From Psychrobacter coccoides (GTDB lineage: Bacteria; Pseudomonadota; Gammaproteobacteria; Pseudomonadales; Moraxellaceae), in NCBI RefSeq assembly GCF_017498085.1, contig NZ_JAGBKM010000004.1:62001-126000 (forward strand): a stretch of 64,000 nucleotides of DNA, given 5' to 3'. Both the position numbers and the translations under genes were made by a program. Below the pieces are notes generated by a model that ran no database searches, had not been told where the DNA came from, and saw only the letters and a program-made list of their open reading frames with translations. Positions 40,685-50,154 of the stretch are shown here, piece after piece (the first letter of the stretch is position 1; the number at the start of each line of letters is the position of its first letter).

Positions 40685-41704
40685 TTACAGATCATAATCA
40701 CGTACTTGATTGCGCAGCTGCTGCTTATATTCAGGTGTGATCGGCTCGTTGTTTTCGTCAAGTATCATCGCATTCAAGTCATCAGCCATCATATAGGCGA
40801 TGCTCATCATGCTATCAAAGCTGCGCAGCGCTTGCGGATGCGGCAGCGACAAAAACACCACGATGCCATCATAAGTGTTGGTAGCCACGCTATGTGGGTC
40901 AAACGGTGCGATACCACTATCAGTAATGCCCATCATGCTAAACCAAAGCATGCCTGTCCCATCTTTTTGCTCATAGCGATGGAACATGTTCATCGCCCCA
41001 AAACGCAGACCGTACTTATCAATGAGCGTCAACAAATCACGACCTCGAATCACCATTGGTGGGCGGTCACGATACTGGTGTGGCAAAATGGTAATATTGA
41101 TGTTGTCTTTAGCGTTGATCAGTGGGCCATTTTGCGCCTCGTCTACTGGCTCAAGTAAATGCTGATCCAAGATGGGGCTGTTGTCATCGAAGCTTGGCTC
41201 GTCTGCTGTATCGATGACAGGCATCAAGCTGTCAGTAGCAGACATCAAGCTAGAAAACGCATCTGGCTCCTGCTCGTTATTGCTGTGCATTTGATTGGCC
41301 ATTTCTGCAAACTCTAGATCGTCTTCACGTTGTTGCTCAGCCTGCCAGCGCATATAGTCTTTATCGTCGGCATGGTCATTGGCTTTATTTGCTTCACCAC
41401 GGCCTTGGGTCAATTGCGCATCGACCTGAGTGTGTGTCTCAGTCAAGGCCTCTTCTTCGATGACTGCATTTAGATACTCACGGTCAGGAGCGATGGTCGT
41501 CTCACCAGCGACCGTGTCATCAAAATCTGGCTCATCAACGATATTACGCTCATGACGCGGGATAATAGGAATACCGTTTTTATCATAATTGACGGCTGTC
41601 ATCTCTGCGCTATTGCGACGCTGAAAGCTGCGCATGACCATAAACAGGCCGGCAAGCACAATAAATGCAGCAATGGCAATTAATACAAACTGAATAGCGG
41701 TCAT
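40685..41704 (-). CDS. zipA: Cell division protein ZipA
   Basis: Tethers FtsZ to the inner membrane at the division site. The N-terminus is a membrane anchor (VLIAIAAFIVLAGLFMVM). A long acidic, Gln/Asp/Glu-rich linker (about 50-205) follows, then the C-terminal FtsZ-binding domain (about 205-335), with ITILPHQYRDRPPMVIRGRDLLTLIDKYGLRFGAMNMFHRYE and GIVVFLSLPHPQALRSFDSMM. The 339 residues are normal for the family. It is encoded between smc and ligA, the usual place in Pseudomonas and Acinetobacter. Confidence 0.92.
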   Translation of the reverse strand: MTAIQFVLIAIAAFIVLAGLFMVMRSFQRRNSAEMTAVNYDKNGIPIIPRHERNIVDEPDFDDTVAGETTIAPDREYLNAVIEEEALTETHTQVDAQLTQGRGEANKANDHADDKDYMRWQAEQQREDDLEFAEMANQMHSNNEQEPDAFSSLMSATDSLMPVIDTADEPSFDDNSPILDQHLLEPVDEAQNGPLINAKDNINITILPHQYRDRPPMVIRGRDLLTLIDKYGLRFGAMNMFHRYEQKDGTGMLWFSMMGITDSGIAPFDPHSVATNTYDGIVVFLSLPHPQALRSFDSMMSIAYMMADDLNAMILDENNEPITPEYKQQLRNQVRDYDL

Positions 41705-41905
41705 GAGAAATACATCCTAATAACTATGATAAAGAGGGATAAAAAAGGCACAATAACTGGCAATAGTCTAGCATGGCTGACTATTATCGTCATCATATAG
41801 TCGCCGTTTATACTGTGCCATTTATTATGGCAGTTATTACAACAAATGCTGTTATATCAACGTTAACACTCGTTTTTGTTAGGCCGTTTGTCGACTAAGC
41901 AGATT

Positions 41906-44900
41906 CTAGTCCTCGATATAGTGGGCAGCTTCAGCAAGTGAGACGCTCACCAAGGTGGAAATACCAGCGCTTGGCATGGTGATACCTTTGAGCTCATCAG
42001 CAATCTGCATGGAAAGCTTATTATGACTGATAAAAATAAACTGCAAGTCATCTGCCAGCTCGCCAATTAAGCCGGTAAAGCGGCCGACATTGGCATCATC
42101 AAGTGGTGCGTCGACTTCATCAAGCACACAAAATGGCGCTGGATGCTGCTTAAATATCGCAAAAATCAAACTTAATGCGGTGAGCGTCTTCTCCCCACCA
42201 GATAATACCGCAAGGCGGCTATTGCGCTTGCCTTTTGGCTGCGCCATTAAGCTTAGCCCTGCTCGCCAGTGTTCTGATCTTGGGGTATCTGCAGGCATAT
42301 CCTCTACATTTAATGTCAAGCTGGCTTGCCCGCCACCGAAGACTTTGGCAAACAAGTGAGCCAGTTCATGATTGACCGCCTCCAATGTCTGCATAAATAG
42401 CGTCTTGGTGGTTTCATCAATTGAGGCAATCGCTGCCGTCAACGTCTGCATACTGGCGGCAATATCTGTCGTCTGCTGTGCCAGCGGCTCTAAGCGCTCG
42501 TTAATCTCATTGAGCTCAGTTACAGCCGCCAAGTTGACTGCACCGATCTTACTGATTTGCTGCTCAAGCTTGGTCTGGGTACTGGTAAGCTCAGTGATTT
42601 TATCAGGGCGTACACGGCGATCATGAGCGATAAAATCCGCCAAGAGATTGGCGACGCTTAACACCTGCTGCTGAGACTCCTGATCGGCCTTATGTTTTTT
42701 ACTGACCTTATAATAGGCATCGAGGCTTTCTTGTGCATATGCACTGGCATCATCTAAGCGAGCGGTACTGAGTGCCAGCTCGGTGGCATGATGGGCAAGC
42801 TGACTTTGCTGAGTCTGCAGCGCGTGTTGTAGCGAGTCCAGCGCTGCTTGCTGCTGAGTATAGTCTTGTTTGAGCGCTGTCAGCGTCTTATTGCGCTCTA
42901 TCAGTAGTGCTTGCTGCTCATCACGTGCAGCCTGTGCTTGCTGCAATGCTTCTATAAGTGCTGGCAGCTTGTCTTGCTGCTGTTTGTGCTGCGTTTTTAG
43001 ATTTTTCTCGTTTTGTCGTGACTGGTCACATTGCTCACGTAATTGTTTCAGACGACTCACGCTATGCTCTAAACGCATCTCGCTCTGTTGTATATTTAGC
43101 TGTAATGCTTGCCAAGCGTCATCATCTGCTTGACGAGTACGAGCAAGCTCACGACGTTGGACTTGTAACTGCTGAATCGTCATACGAGCATCAGCAAGTT
43201 GTGGCGTTAGCGCTGCTATTTTGTCTTGGACCTCTTGCTGTTCTTGGTCGAGGGTCTGCTGTTCTGTCTCAAGCTCTTGTCGCTCTTGCTCAAGCGCTGC
43301 TTTATCTGATATTAAGCGCTGGCTGTCTGCTTGCAAACGCTCTGCTATGCTGCGCTGGGTCGTCAGCTGTTGCTGGTATTGATACTGGTCACGAGTCAGC
43401 TGCTCAGCCTGTGCACGCATCTCTTGTATATTGATCATGAGTGCATCATGGTCACGCTGATGTTTGGTCATGACTTGTTGCTGATCTTGGATGTCATCTT
43501 CAAGCGTATCGAGCAGATCTTCTAACGCTTGCAAGCGACTGCGCTGTTGTAGCCGCTGCGTCAAAAATTGACTGTTGCCATTATCTTGATCATTTTTCCC
43601 ACTCGTAAACTTGCTAAGATTGATCGTGCCTTGACGACTGAGCAGCCAACCATCAGTCGTTAGTAAAACAGCTGAAGAAGGCAAAGATGTTAAGGCTTTG
43701 GCAAGTACCTCAATGGTCTGCTGCTGAGTTGTTCCTGGCGCTGTTATATATAAATAGCAGTGTTGCCAGAGCATTAAGCGTGGCGCAGCAATCAGCTGAG
43801 ATAACGGCACCACTTTGCCAGTCAAAGTATCTGGCAATGCGCTAACGAGTGAACTTGTATCTACATCGTCTTGCTTAGCAGACAGCCACAAGCTATGGCC
43901 AGCTTCTATTGATGATGCTTCCTCTTTATTACTACGCTCATTTTGCGCAGTCTGATAAGTCAACAAAGCTGTTAAGTCAGGCTCAAGTGCCTGCCATAAG
44001 CCAGTTGCTTCTTGAGCGTCGCCGTTCATTTTTTTATGACTTGATTGGCTAGAAGCCAGTACATGACTATCCAGCCATAACGCCAATACGCTATCGAGTA
44101 GCGCTGCGTGCTGTTGCCCCTCTGGGCTTAACTCAATTTGTGCTCGTAAGGTTGTGATCGCCAAGTCTTTATAGTCGCTGGCTGTCTCGCTCCCCAGCTC
44201 ATTTTTGATATCGACATTTGTATTAATAAGCGGTTGCGATTTTGGGGGTGGCTTAGGATGTAGTATCTGATGCAGAGTCTCGTACTCTCCTGCCAATATC
44301 GCATGCTGTTTTTCGTCCTCACGCAGTTGTCGCTGCTGTTGGTGCAAGCTTTGCTCTAACTTATGTGCTTGTGGCTGCCAATCAGACAGCTGCTCATTGA
44401 TATGCTCTTGCTGACGCTGAGTTTGCTGTAGCTGCTGGTTTATCTCAGCAATTTTCGATTCTAAAGTCTGCTGCAAAGTAGTTACTTCGATATGCTGCTG
44501 CCCATTGGCGCTATCGAGATGACCAGATAGTGACTGTTGCAGCTGCTGCCATAAGTGCTGCCAGTTTTTTTGACGATGCTGCCATTTCTGATGGCTTTGC
44601 TGATGGCGTTTTTGGGCTTGGTTGTTGAGCGCTTGCTGCTGCTCAAGCGCACGATGGTTGTCTTGTAGCCGTGACAGCTGATTTTGTGCCTCATGATAGG
44701 CATGCTGTAATGGTTGCTCGTCATGCTTATGGCTATCACGTTTATGGCTCAGGTCTTTAAGCTGGGGTCGCAACGCCTCCAGTGCGTGTTGCTGCTCCGT
44801 TTGCTCCGCAGTTAAGTGCTCAATCTCATCGCTGGCTTGCTGACGCTGCTGCGCTATGCTGGTCAACTGCTGCTCGACTACTTTGAGCTGTGCCTTGGCA

Positions 44901-45835
44901 TCATTGAGCTCATGCTCGGCTTGTTGTAGTGCAAGCTGCTGCTGATAATGCCTGCTTTGGGCATCGTCTTTTAGCCACTGCTCTTGATTGATAGCATCCG
45001 CCAACTTATCTTGTTTGGCTTTTAGTGCTTCATAACTGGTTTGTAAACCGGCGACCTCATGAGCGCTATGCTCATGGGCGGTTTTTTGCTGCTGCTGATT
45101 GTGTTTGGCTTCATAGAGCTGCTGAATGGCAAGCTGCTGTCTAATATCAGCCAGCTCTACTGTCAGCGCCTCGAACCTCTCAGCGCTTTTGGCTTGCTTA
45201 GACAAGCGCTTTTGTTGGCTTACCAGCTCGCTTTGCATGTCGTGCAGACGTGCCAGGTTTTCTTGGGTCTTCTCTAGTTTGTTTTGGGTCTCTACTCGCC
45301 TTGCCTGATAGCGTGAGACACCTGCCGCCTCTTCGATAAACTCACGTAACTGCATCGGACTTGAATCGACAATACGCCCAATCATGCCCTGCTCAATCAC
45401 CGCATAGCTGCGTACGCCAAGCCCAGTACCAAGAAACACATCCACGACATCACGGCGCCGTGCCCGTGTGCCATTGATAAAGTAATCCGAGCGTCCCTCC
45501 TTATTGACTTGACGGCGCACCGATAACTCTTGATACAGGTTGAGCTCATGACGGATGCCGGTCTGCTCATCTTGGGTGTGTTCAAAAGTCAACTCGACAC
45601 TGGCGACACTCTTGGCAGGTTTATCCTGCGTACCAGCAAATATGACATCACTCATCGCCCCGCCACGCAGCTGCTTGGCAGAGGTTTCACCCAACACCCA
45701 GCGTATGGCATCGATGACATTGGATTTGCCGCAGCCGTTTGGCCCGACGATAGCGGTGATGCCATGGCGGAAGGTAAAAGTCGTCGGATTGGCAAAGGAT
45801 TTAAAGCCTGCCAGCTTGAGAGATTTTAGACGCAT
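41906..45835 (-). CDS. smc: Chromosome segregation protein SMC
   Basis: Condensin ATPase of 1309 residues. Walker A is GPNGCGKSNVIDAIRWVLGE (K37, S38), the signature is LAVLSGGEKTLTALSLIFA and Walker B is PFCVLDEVDAPLDDAN, with long Gln/Glu/His-rich coiled coils between. The hinge region (about 540-740) is long and poorly conserved, with acidic and Ser-rich insertions, explaining why it exceeds the usual 1150-1200. The N-terminal MRLKSLKLAGFKSFANPT is canonical, fixing the start. No scpA or scpB lies nearby. Confidence 0.95.
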   Translation of the reverse strand: MRLKSLKLAGFKSFANPTTFTFRHGITAIVGPNGCGKSNVIDAIRWVLGETSAKQLRGGAMSDVIFAGTQDKPAKSVASVELTFEHTQDEQTGIRHELNLYQELSVRRQVNKEGRSDYFINGTRARRRDVVDVFLGTGLGVRSYAVIEQGMIGRIVDSSPMQLREFIEEAAGVSRYQARRVETQNKLEKTQENLARLHDMQSELVSQQKRLSKQAKSAERFEALTVELADIRQQLAIQQLYEAKHNQQQQKTAHEHSAHEVAGLQTSYEALKAKQDKLADAINQEQWLKDDAQSRHYQQQLALQQAEHELNDAKAQLKVVEQQLTSIAQQRQQASDEIEHLTAEQTEQQHALEALRPQLKDLSHKRDSHKHDEQPLQHAYHEAQNQLSRLQDNHRALEQQQALNNQAQKRHQQSHQKWQHRQKNWQHLWQQLQQSLSGHLDSANGQQHIEVTTLQQTLESKIAEINQQLQQTQRQQEHINEQLSDWQPQAHKLEQSLHQQQRQLREDEKQHAILAGEYETLHQILHPKPPPKSQPLINTNVDIKNELGSETASDYKDLAITTLRAQIELSPEGQQHAALLDSVLALWLDSHVLASSQSSHKKMNGDAQEATGLWQALEPDLTALLTYQTAQNERSNKEEASSIEAGHSLWLSAKQDDVDTSSLVSALPDTLTGKVVPLSQLIAAPRLMLWQHCYLYITAPGTTQQQTIEVLAKALTSLPSSAVLLTTDGWLLSRQGTINLSKFTSGKNDQDNGNSQFLTQRLQQRSRLQALEDLLDTLEDDIQDQQQVMTKHQRDHDALMINIQEMRAQAEQLTRDQYQYQQQLTTQRSIAERLQADSQRLISDKAALEQERQELETEQQTLDQEQQEVQDKIAALTPQLADARMTIQQLQVQRRELARTRQADDDAWQALQLNIQQSEMRLEHSVSRLKQLREQCDQSRQNEKNLKTQHKQQQDKLPALIEALQQAQAARDEQQALLIERNKTLTALKQDYTQQQAALDSLQHALQTQQSQLAHHATELALSTARLDDASAYAQESLDAYYKVSKKHKADQESQQQVLSVANLLADFIAHDRRVRPDKITELTSTQTKLEQQISKIGAVNLAAVTELNEINERLEPLAQQTTDIAASMQTLTAAIASIDETTKTLFMQTLEAVNHELAHLFAKVFGGGQASLTLNVEDMPADTPRSEHWRAGLSLMAQPKGKRNSRLAVLSGGEKTLTALSLIFAIFKQHPAPFCVLDEVDAPLDDANVGRFTGLIGELADDLQFIFISHNKLSMQIADELKGITMPSAGISTLVSVSLAEAAHYIED

Positions 45836-45920
45836 GAAGGATCAATGAGATTAACAAAAACAGGCGGGTATTCTACCTGAAATCGGGCAATGTTTTTAGG
45901 CTTTGTGCGAGATGCTATAC

Positions 45921-46084
45921 TAGGGCGTGTCCTCATTTTAAAAATGGCGATAAAAATGAGATAAATCGCCGTCAAACAAGGAAAATAGCGCAGATAATAT
46001 CGAGATATTAGTCAGCTATTTGACACCGTTTGGCCATTTTTAGCCCATTTAGATGGCTATCGATTGAATTGAGAATATGCCCTA
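45921..46084 (+). mobile_element. MITE-like element, copy 2 (164 bp)
   Basis: Same termini and same interior order as copies 1 and 3 (ATGGCGATAAAAATGAG, GGAAAATAGCGCAG). It lacks about 10 bp present after GTTTGGC in the other two copies. The right terminus is less perfect (GAGAATATGCCCTA). It lies between the divergent smc and DUF4298 genes, within 90 bp of the smc start. Confidence 0.8.
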
Positions 46085-46136
46085 GAGCTTAGTATATAAA
46101 TGACTGGTCTGCATACTCAAGACCAAAGGAGTTAAA

Positions 46137-46451
46137 ATGACTGAAGATAATTTTGATAAATACGACCCACAAGACATGCAACAAAAGTACGAGAAATGGT
46201 GCCAGTTGTACCGTGAGCAAGTGCAGGCACAAGCTCAGTTTGCACAAGCTGAAGCCTTGCTACAAGAGCTAAAGAACTATTACTTTAGCCCGCAATGGAT
46301 GGCAGACCGCGAAGCAGATCTACCGATTGAGCACTCAGGCGAGACCTACTCTATCTTTAGCGAAGATGGACTATGGAACTCGCTTAGCGATCATAGTGAG
46401 CTGGCATGCAAATGGATACGTTTGGGGCTAGATGCGATTGATGAGGAGTAA
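46137..46451 (+). CDS. DUF4298 domain protein
   Basis: A 104-residue soluble, acidic protein. The helical N-terminal half (YEKWCQLYREQVQAQAQFAQAEALLQEL) probably forms a coiled coil. It is followed by NYYFSPQWMADREAD and FSEDGLWNSLSDHSELACKWIRLGL, matching the DUF4298 pattern (a YY.S..W..D segment and a later SED..W/Y.L segment). Function unknown. Its ATG is preceded by AAAGGAG. A MITE-like element sits 52 bp upstream, so transcription may start in or near that element. Confidence 0.8.
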   Translation: MTEDNFDKYDPQDMQQKYEKWCQLYREQVQAQAQFAQAEALLQELKNYYFSPQWMADREADLPIEHSGETYSIFSEDGLWNSLSDHSELACKWIRLGLDAIDEE

Positions 46452-46676
46452 ATCACAATCCCCAATCTCGCTTAATGGCAGCTGACCACCTGCTAAACCA
46501 GCAAAAGCACTGCCAGCACAAACCAAATCATAGGACCACCTTTTATTATGGTTATTTTTATATAATAATAGCCAACATATTTGCATCATTAAAGTACAGC
46601 GCTTTTGTTGATGCAACCTAAAACCGTGCCAGGTAATTTGACTCGCACTACTCATTTATATTCATCGACCATTACT

Positions 46677-47612
46677 ATGCCATCACCTGCTCACTTATCT
46701 GTTCATTTATCTGAACTTAGCCACCGTCACGTCAAGCGCAGTGTTTCTACCAACAGCGAGCTAATCGCTGACGTAGAGAAGGGTGCGCTAAATGCCGCGC
46801 AGATGCATCTATTGACCGCCGAGACCCAAAGCGCAGGACGTGGCCAACGGGGACGCTCGTGGCAGTCGCCATGCGGCAATGTCTATCTGTCGTTATACCA
46901 TCCTGTGCATATGCCCATTAGTGGCTTATTGTCGTTAATCATCGGGGTTGAGCTGGCAAAAATGCCAGTTATTGAAACGCTTAATCAACAGCTTCAGGCG
47001 CAGCATTTGACACCTATCGGGGTAAAATGGGCCAACGATTTGGGCTTTTATCAGTTTTTACCGACAGCAGATAACACCGTAGCAGACACGTCAGTGACGC
47101 CATTTAGCAAGCTGGCTGGCATTTTGATTGAGCCTGTCATACAAGCCGGCAAGTTAGTTGGTGTCGTTATGGGTGTGGGGCTTAACGTCCAAACAGCGCC
47201 AAAACTCACGGCGCAGACTTGTGAAGGCATGAGCTATCAAGCGCTTAGCTTACAAGACATTTATCAATCCTTAAAACCCAATAGCTCGAGCACGCCTCTA
47301 CCAAGCCTGCAAACCTTGTATCAACAAATGAGTGCGTCCTTAATTGCGGCTATAACACGCTTTGAGCATCTGCATATCGAAAAACCCACTGGCCACACTT
47401 ACTATCTCCAACATTTTTTGCAGCAGTTTGCAGCGCTAGATGCGTTATCAGGGTTGCGACTGCGTATCACCCAAGAGCATCATGGCGATGCCAACACCAT
47501 TACTGGCGCTGCCTGCGGTATTGATGAGCATGGGTGTTTGCAATTACGCCAAGATAACGGTAAGCTTTCTACGCTTTTTACCGGTCGCATTGATGTGATT
47601 GGTAAAGCTTAG
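46677..47612 (+). CDS. birA: Biotin--[acetyl-CoA-carboxylase] ligase (monofunctional BirA)
   Basis: Attaches biotin to carboxyl-carrier proteins such as AccB and the MccA encoded nearby. The ligase motif SAGRGQRGRSWQSP and KWANDLGF (commonly KWPND) with a following GILIE-type strand are present, and a C-terminal SH3-like domain ends LFTGRIDVIGKA. There is no N-terminal helix-turn-helix, so it is probably not a repressor. The start is uncertain: I use ATG 46677; ATG 46611 in the same frame would add 22 residues. Neither has a clear ribosome site; TATAAT at 46561 is a candidate -10. coaX follows 37 bp later. Confidence 0.9.
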   Translation: MPSPAHLSVHLSELSHRHVKRSVSTNSELIADVEKGALNAAQMHLLTAETQSAGRGQRGRSWQSPCGNVYLSLYHPVHMPISGLLSLIIGVELAKMPVIETLNQQLQAQHLTPIGVKWANDLGFYQFLPTADNTVADTSVTPFSKLAGILIEPVIQAGKLVGVVMGVGLNVQTAPKLTAQTCEGMSYQALSLQDIYQSLKPNSSSTPLPSLQTLYQQMSASLIAAITRFEHLHIEKPTGHTYYLQHFLQQFAALDALSGLRLRITQEHHGDANTITGAACGIDEHGCLQLRQDNGKLSTLFTGRIDVIGKA

Positions 47613-47649
47613 ACCTCATACTTAACGAGCACCATATAAAGGGATTTTT

Positions 47650-48372
47650 ATGCTCTGGTTAGATCTTGGCAACACCCGTCTCAAATACTGGCTTACCGAT
47701 GATATCGGTCAAATCGTAGCCCACGAGGCCAAACAGCACCTGCAAGCCCCTGCCGAACTGCTCATGGGCCTAACGGATCGCTTTGAGCGTTATGCGCCTG
47801 ACTTCATCGGTATCTCGTCTGTACTCGGTGATGAGCTGAATGTAAAGGTATCAGAGACCTTAAGCCGACTCGATATCCCTTTTGAGTTTGTCCATGTCGA
47901 TGCCGCGCATCCACTGATGACCAGCTCCTATGATGCCAATCAGCTCGGCTGTGACCGCTGGTTACAGATGCTAGGCGCCGTCGACAAACAAAAGCGCCAG
48001 TGTGTTATCGGCTGTGGTACTGCTGTGACGATCGACTTGATTGATCACGCTGAGCATTTGGGCGGTTATATTTTCCCCAGTATTTATCTGCAACGTGACT
48101 CGCTGTTTTCGGGTACCAAGCAAATCACCATTTCGAACGGTAGCTTTGATAGTGTCGGCCAAGGCGTAACAACCCAAGATGCCGTTCATCGCGGGATATT
48201 ATTGTCTATCGTCGGTGCAGTGAATGAAATCAGCAGCCGTCATCCAAATTTTGAGCTGATTATGACGGGTGGCGATGCTCATATTATCGCTCAACACGTC
48301 AATCGTTCTGTCCGTATTCGTGATGATCTATTGTTAAATGGTCTGTCACGCTATTTTGATCATAGTAAATAG
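47650..48372 (+). CDS. coaX: Type III pantothenate kinase
   Basis: First step of coenzyme A synthesis, using the CoaX fold rather than CoaA. The phosphate loop is WLDLGNTRLKYW (D5, N8, T9); YDANQLGCDRWLQMLGA, GCGTAVTIDLI and GGYIFPSIYLQRDSL are family motifs, and MTGGDAHII lies near the C-terminus. Length 240 is normal. The birA-coaX pair is common, often as one operon. A REP-like hairpin follows immediately at 48391. Confidence 0.94.
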   Translation: MLWLDLGNTRLKYWLTDDIGQIVAHEAKQHLQAPAELLMGLTDRFERYAPDFIGISSVLGDELNVKVSETLSRLDIPFEFVHVDAAHPLMTSSYDANQLGCDRWLQMLGAVDKQKRQCVIGCGTAVTIDLIDHAEHLGGYIFPSIYLQRDSLFSGTKQITISNGSFDSVGQGVTTQDAVHRGILLSIVGAVNEISSRHPNFELIMTGGDAHIIAQHVNRSVRIRDDLLLNGLSRYFDHSK

Positions 48373-48390
48373 TCATAATAAAATAGCTTC

Positions 48391-48418
48391 GTAGGCTGGG
48401 TTAAAAACCCAGCCTACG
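48391..48418. repeat. REP-like hairpin after coaX
   Basis: GTAGGCTGGGTT / AACCCAGCCTAC: a perfect 12-bp stem with four A residues as loop. There is no T tract after it. The GTAGG...CCTAC form resembles REP elements but the core differs from the GTAGGGTGCGC family at 36963-38463. Confidence 0.7.
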
Positions 48419-48468
48419 CCAATAAGATAAAATAATTGAGAATCAATTATTTCACTTGTAGATTATTA

Positions 48469-49656
48469 CTATTTGGTCTCGTTAAACAATTCACGACCCA
48501 CCAACATCCGGCGTATTTCACTGGTACCTGCGCCAATCTCATACAACTTGGCATCACGCCATAAGCGGCCGAGTGGATACTCATTGGTATAGCCATTACC
48601 GCCAAAGATCTGAATACCCTCACCTGCCATCCATGTGGCTTTTTCGGCACACCACAGGATCACACTGGCACAGTCTTTACGCACTTCTCGGCTATGACCT
48701 GCACCACGCTGATCGAGCATATCGAGGTTTTTGCCGACCGTGTATAAAAAGCTACGTCCCGCTTGCAAGATAGTGTACATATCAGCCACTTTACCTTGAA
48801 TGAGCTGAAACTCACCAATTGACTGACCAAACTGTTTACGATCATGGATATAAGGCACGACGTTATCCATCACCGCCTGCATGATGCCGATAGGGCCTGC
48901 AGCGAGTACCGCACGCTCATAGTCGAGACCACTCATCAGCACTTTGACACCATTGCCGACGCCACCTAAGACGTTTTCGCTTGGGACTTTGACATTGTTA
49001 AAGGTCATCTCACCCGTATGGCTACCACGCATGCCAAGCTTGTCAAGCTTTTGCGCCGTACCAAAGCCTTCCATGCCTTTTTCTACTAAAAAGGCAGTCA
49101 TGCCTTTGGCGCCTAGCTCTGGATTGGTCTTGGCATACACCACCATCACATCGGCATCTGGACCATTGGTGATCCACATTTTGCTGCCGTTTAGCACATA
49201 GTGACCATCTTTTTCTTCAGCTTTTAGTTTCATACTGACCACGTCTGAGCCAGCGCCGGTTTCACTCATCGCTAAAGCCCCGATGAACTCACCGCTGATC
49301 AGCTTAGGTAAGTATTTTTGTTTTTGTTCCTCATTGCCATTGCGTTTGATTTGGTTAATACACAGGTTTGAGTGCGCACCATAGCTCAGCGCCACAGAGG
49401 CAGAAGCACGGCTGATCTCTTCCATTGCCACCATATGCGCCACGTAGCCCATATCCGAGCCACCATATTCTTCGGGTACAGTAATGCCATGCAAACCCAA
49501 GTCGCCCATTTTTTGCCACAAGTCCATAGGAAACTCATCGCTGCTGTCGATTTCGCTTGCTCGTGGGGCGATTTCTTTTGCAGCAAACTGCTGTACCACG
49601 TCACGCAGGGCATCGATATCTTCGCCAAGCTGAAAATTCAATCCGGGTAAACTCAT
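48469..49656 (-). CDS. ivd: Isovaleryl-CoA dehydrogenase
   Basis: FAD acyl-CoA dehydrogenase that oxidises isovaleryl-CoA to 3-methylcrotonyl-CoA in leucine breakdown. It begins [22 protein letters not shown] and substrate motifs are [13 protein letters not shown] and WITNGPDAD; a Glu-containing [21 protein letters not shown] segment and [33 protein letters not shown] complete the family set. The start is the ATG at 49656 because AAGGA lies six bases upstream; the frame continues 17 codons further without support. It is the last gene of the leucine cluster, separated from mvaB by a repeat-filled gap. Confidence 0.93.
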   Translation of the reverse strand: MSLPGLNFQLGEDIDALRDVVQQFAAKEIAPRASEIDSSDEFPMDLWQKMGDLGLHGITVPEEYGGSDMGYVAHMVAMEEISRASASVALSYGAHSNLCINQIKRNGNEEQKQKYLPKLISGEFIGALAMSETGAGSDVVSMKLKAEEKDGHYVLNGSKMWITNGPDADVMVVYAKTNPELGAKGMTAFLVEKGMEGFGTAQKLDKLGMRGSHTGEMTFNNVKVPSENVLGGVGNGVKVLMSGLDYERAVLAAGPIGIMQAVMDNVVPYIHDRKQFGQSIGEFQLIQGKVADMYTILQAGRSFLYTVGKNLDMLDQRGAGHSREVRKDCASVILWCAEKATWMAGEGIQIFGGNGYTNEYPLGRLWRDAKLYEIGAGTSEIRRMLVGRELFNETK

Positions 49657-49691
49657 AACCATTCCTTGTATTTTGATGTTTAGTTTCTTAC

Positions 49692-49865
49692 TAGGGCATG
49701 TCCTCAATTCAATCGAAGGATACCTAAATGGGCTAAAAATGGCTAAATCTTGCCAAACATCGTTAAATAGCTAGGTAATATCCCGATATTATCTGCGCTA
49801 TTTTCCTTGTTTGACGGCAATTTATCTCATTTTTATCGCCATTTTTAAAATGAGGACACGCCCTA
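49692..49865 (-). mobile_element. MITE-like element, copy 3 (174 bp)
   Basis: Reverse orientation relative to copies 1 and 2. Termini TAGGGCATGTCCTCAATTC and GAGGACACGCCCTA are both well preserved. It ends 36 bp upstream of the ivd start codon, so it could supply or disturb the ivd promoter. Confidence 0.85.
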
Positions 49866-49913
49866 GAGCTGTGTCAATTTAAAAAGAGAGGATAGGGCTG
49901 GGGCAAATTTTTT

Positions 49914-49969
49914 GAAGCCTCTGGAGTGACGAAGTCGCACAGCAAGCGAAGAAAATTGGTACCAGCCAT
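49914..49969 (+). repeat. Short dispersed repeat, copy 3
   Basis: GAAGCCTCTGGAGTGACGA, then GTCGCACAGCAAGCGAAG, then AAAATTGGTACCAGCC; the best-preserved of the three copies. Confidence 0.65.
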
Positions 49970-49975
49970 AAATCC

Positions 49976-50010
<35 letters not shown>

Positions 50011-50048
50011 CATTTAGCTTAAGACTAATTGTATTTTTGATGCCATAG

Positions 50049-50146
50049 TTAATTCAATTTAAAAGTGCTACAAGACAACCGAGTGTAGATGTATGTTGAA
50101 TACTTCAAGCGAGGCTAACGCTGTAACACTTTTATAGTGAATTGAC
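50049..50146 (+). repeat. Long palindromic intergenic element, copy 2
   Basis: Arms TAATTCAATTTAAAAGTGCT and (reversed) GTCAATTCACTATAAAAGTG are imperfect inverted repeats. The interior GCTACAAGACAACCGAGTG and AAGCGAGGCTAACGCTGTAA aligns with the minus strand of 613-723. Confidence 0.65.
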
Positions 50147-50154
50147 ATTATCGG

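Noticed and set aside
46428-46655. 75-codon minus-strand frame before birA
   Set aside because: It overlaps the end of the DUF4298 gene and the birA leader, with no features of a protein.
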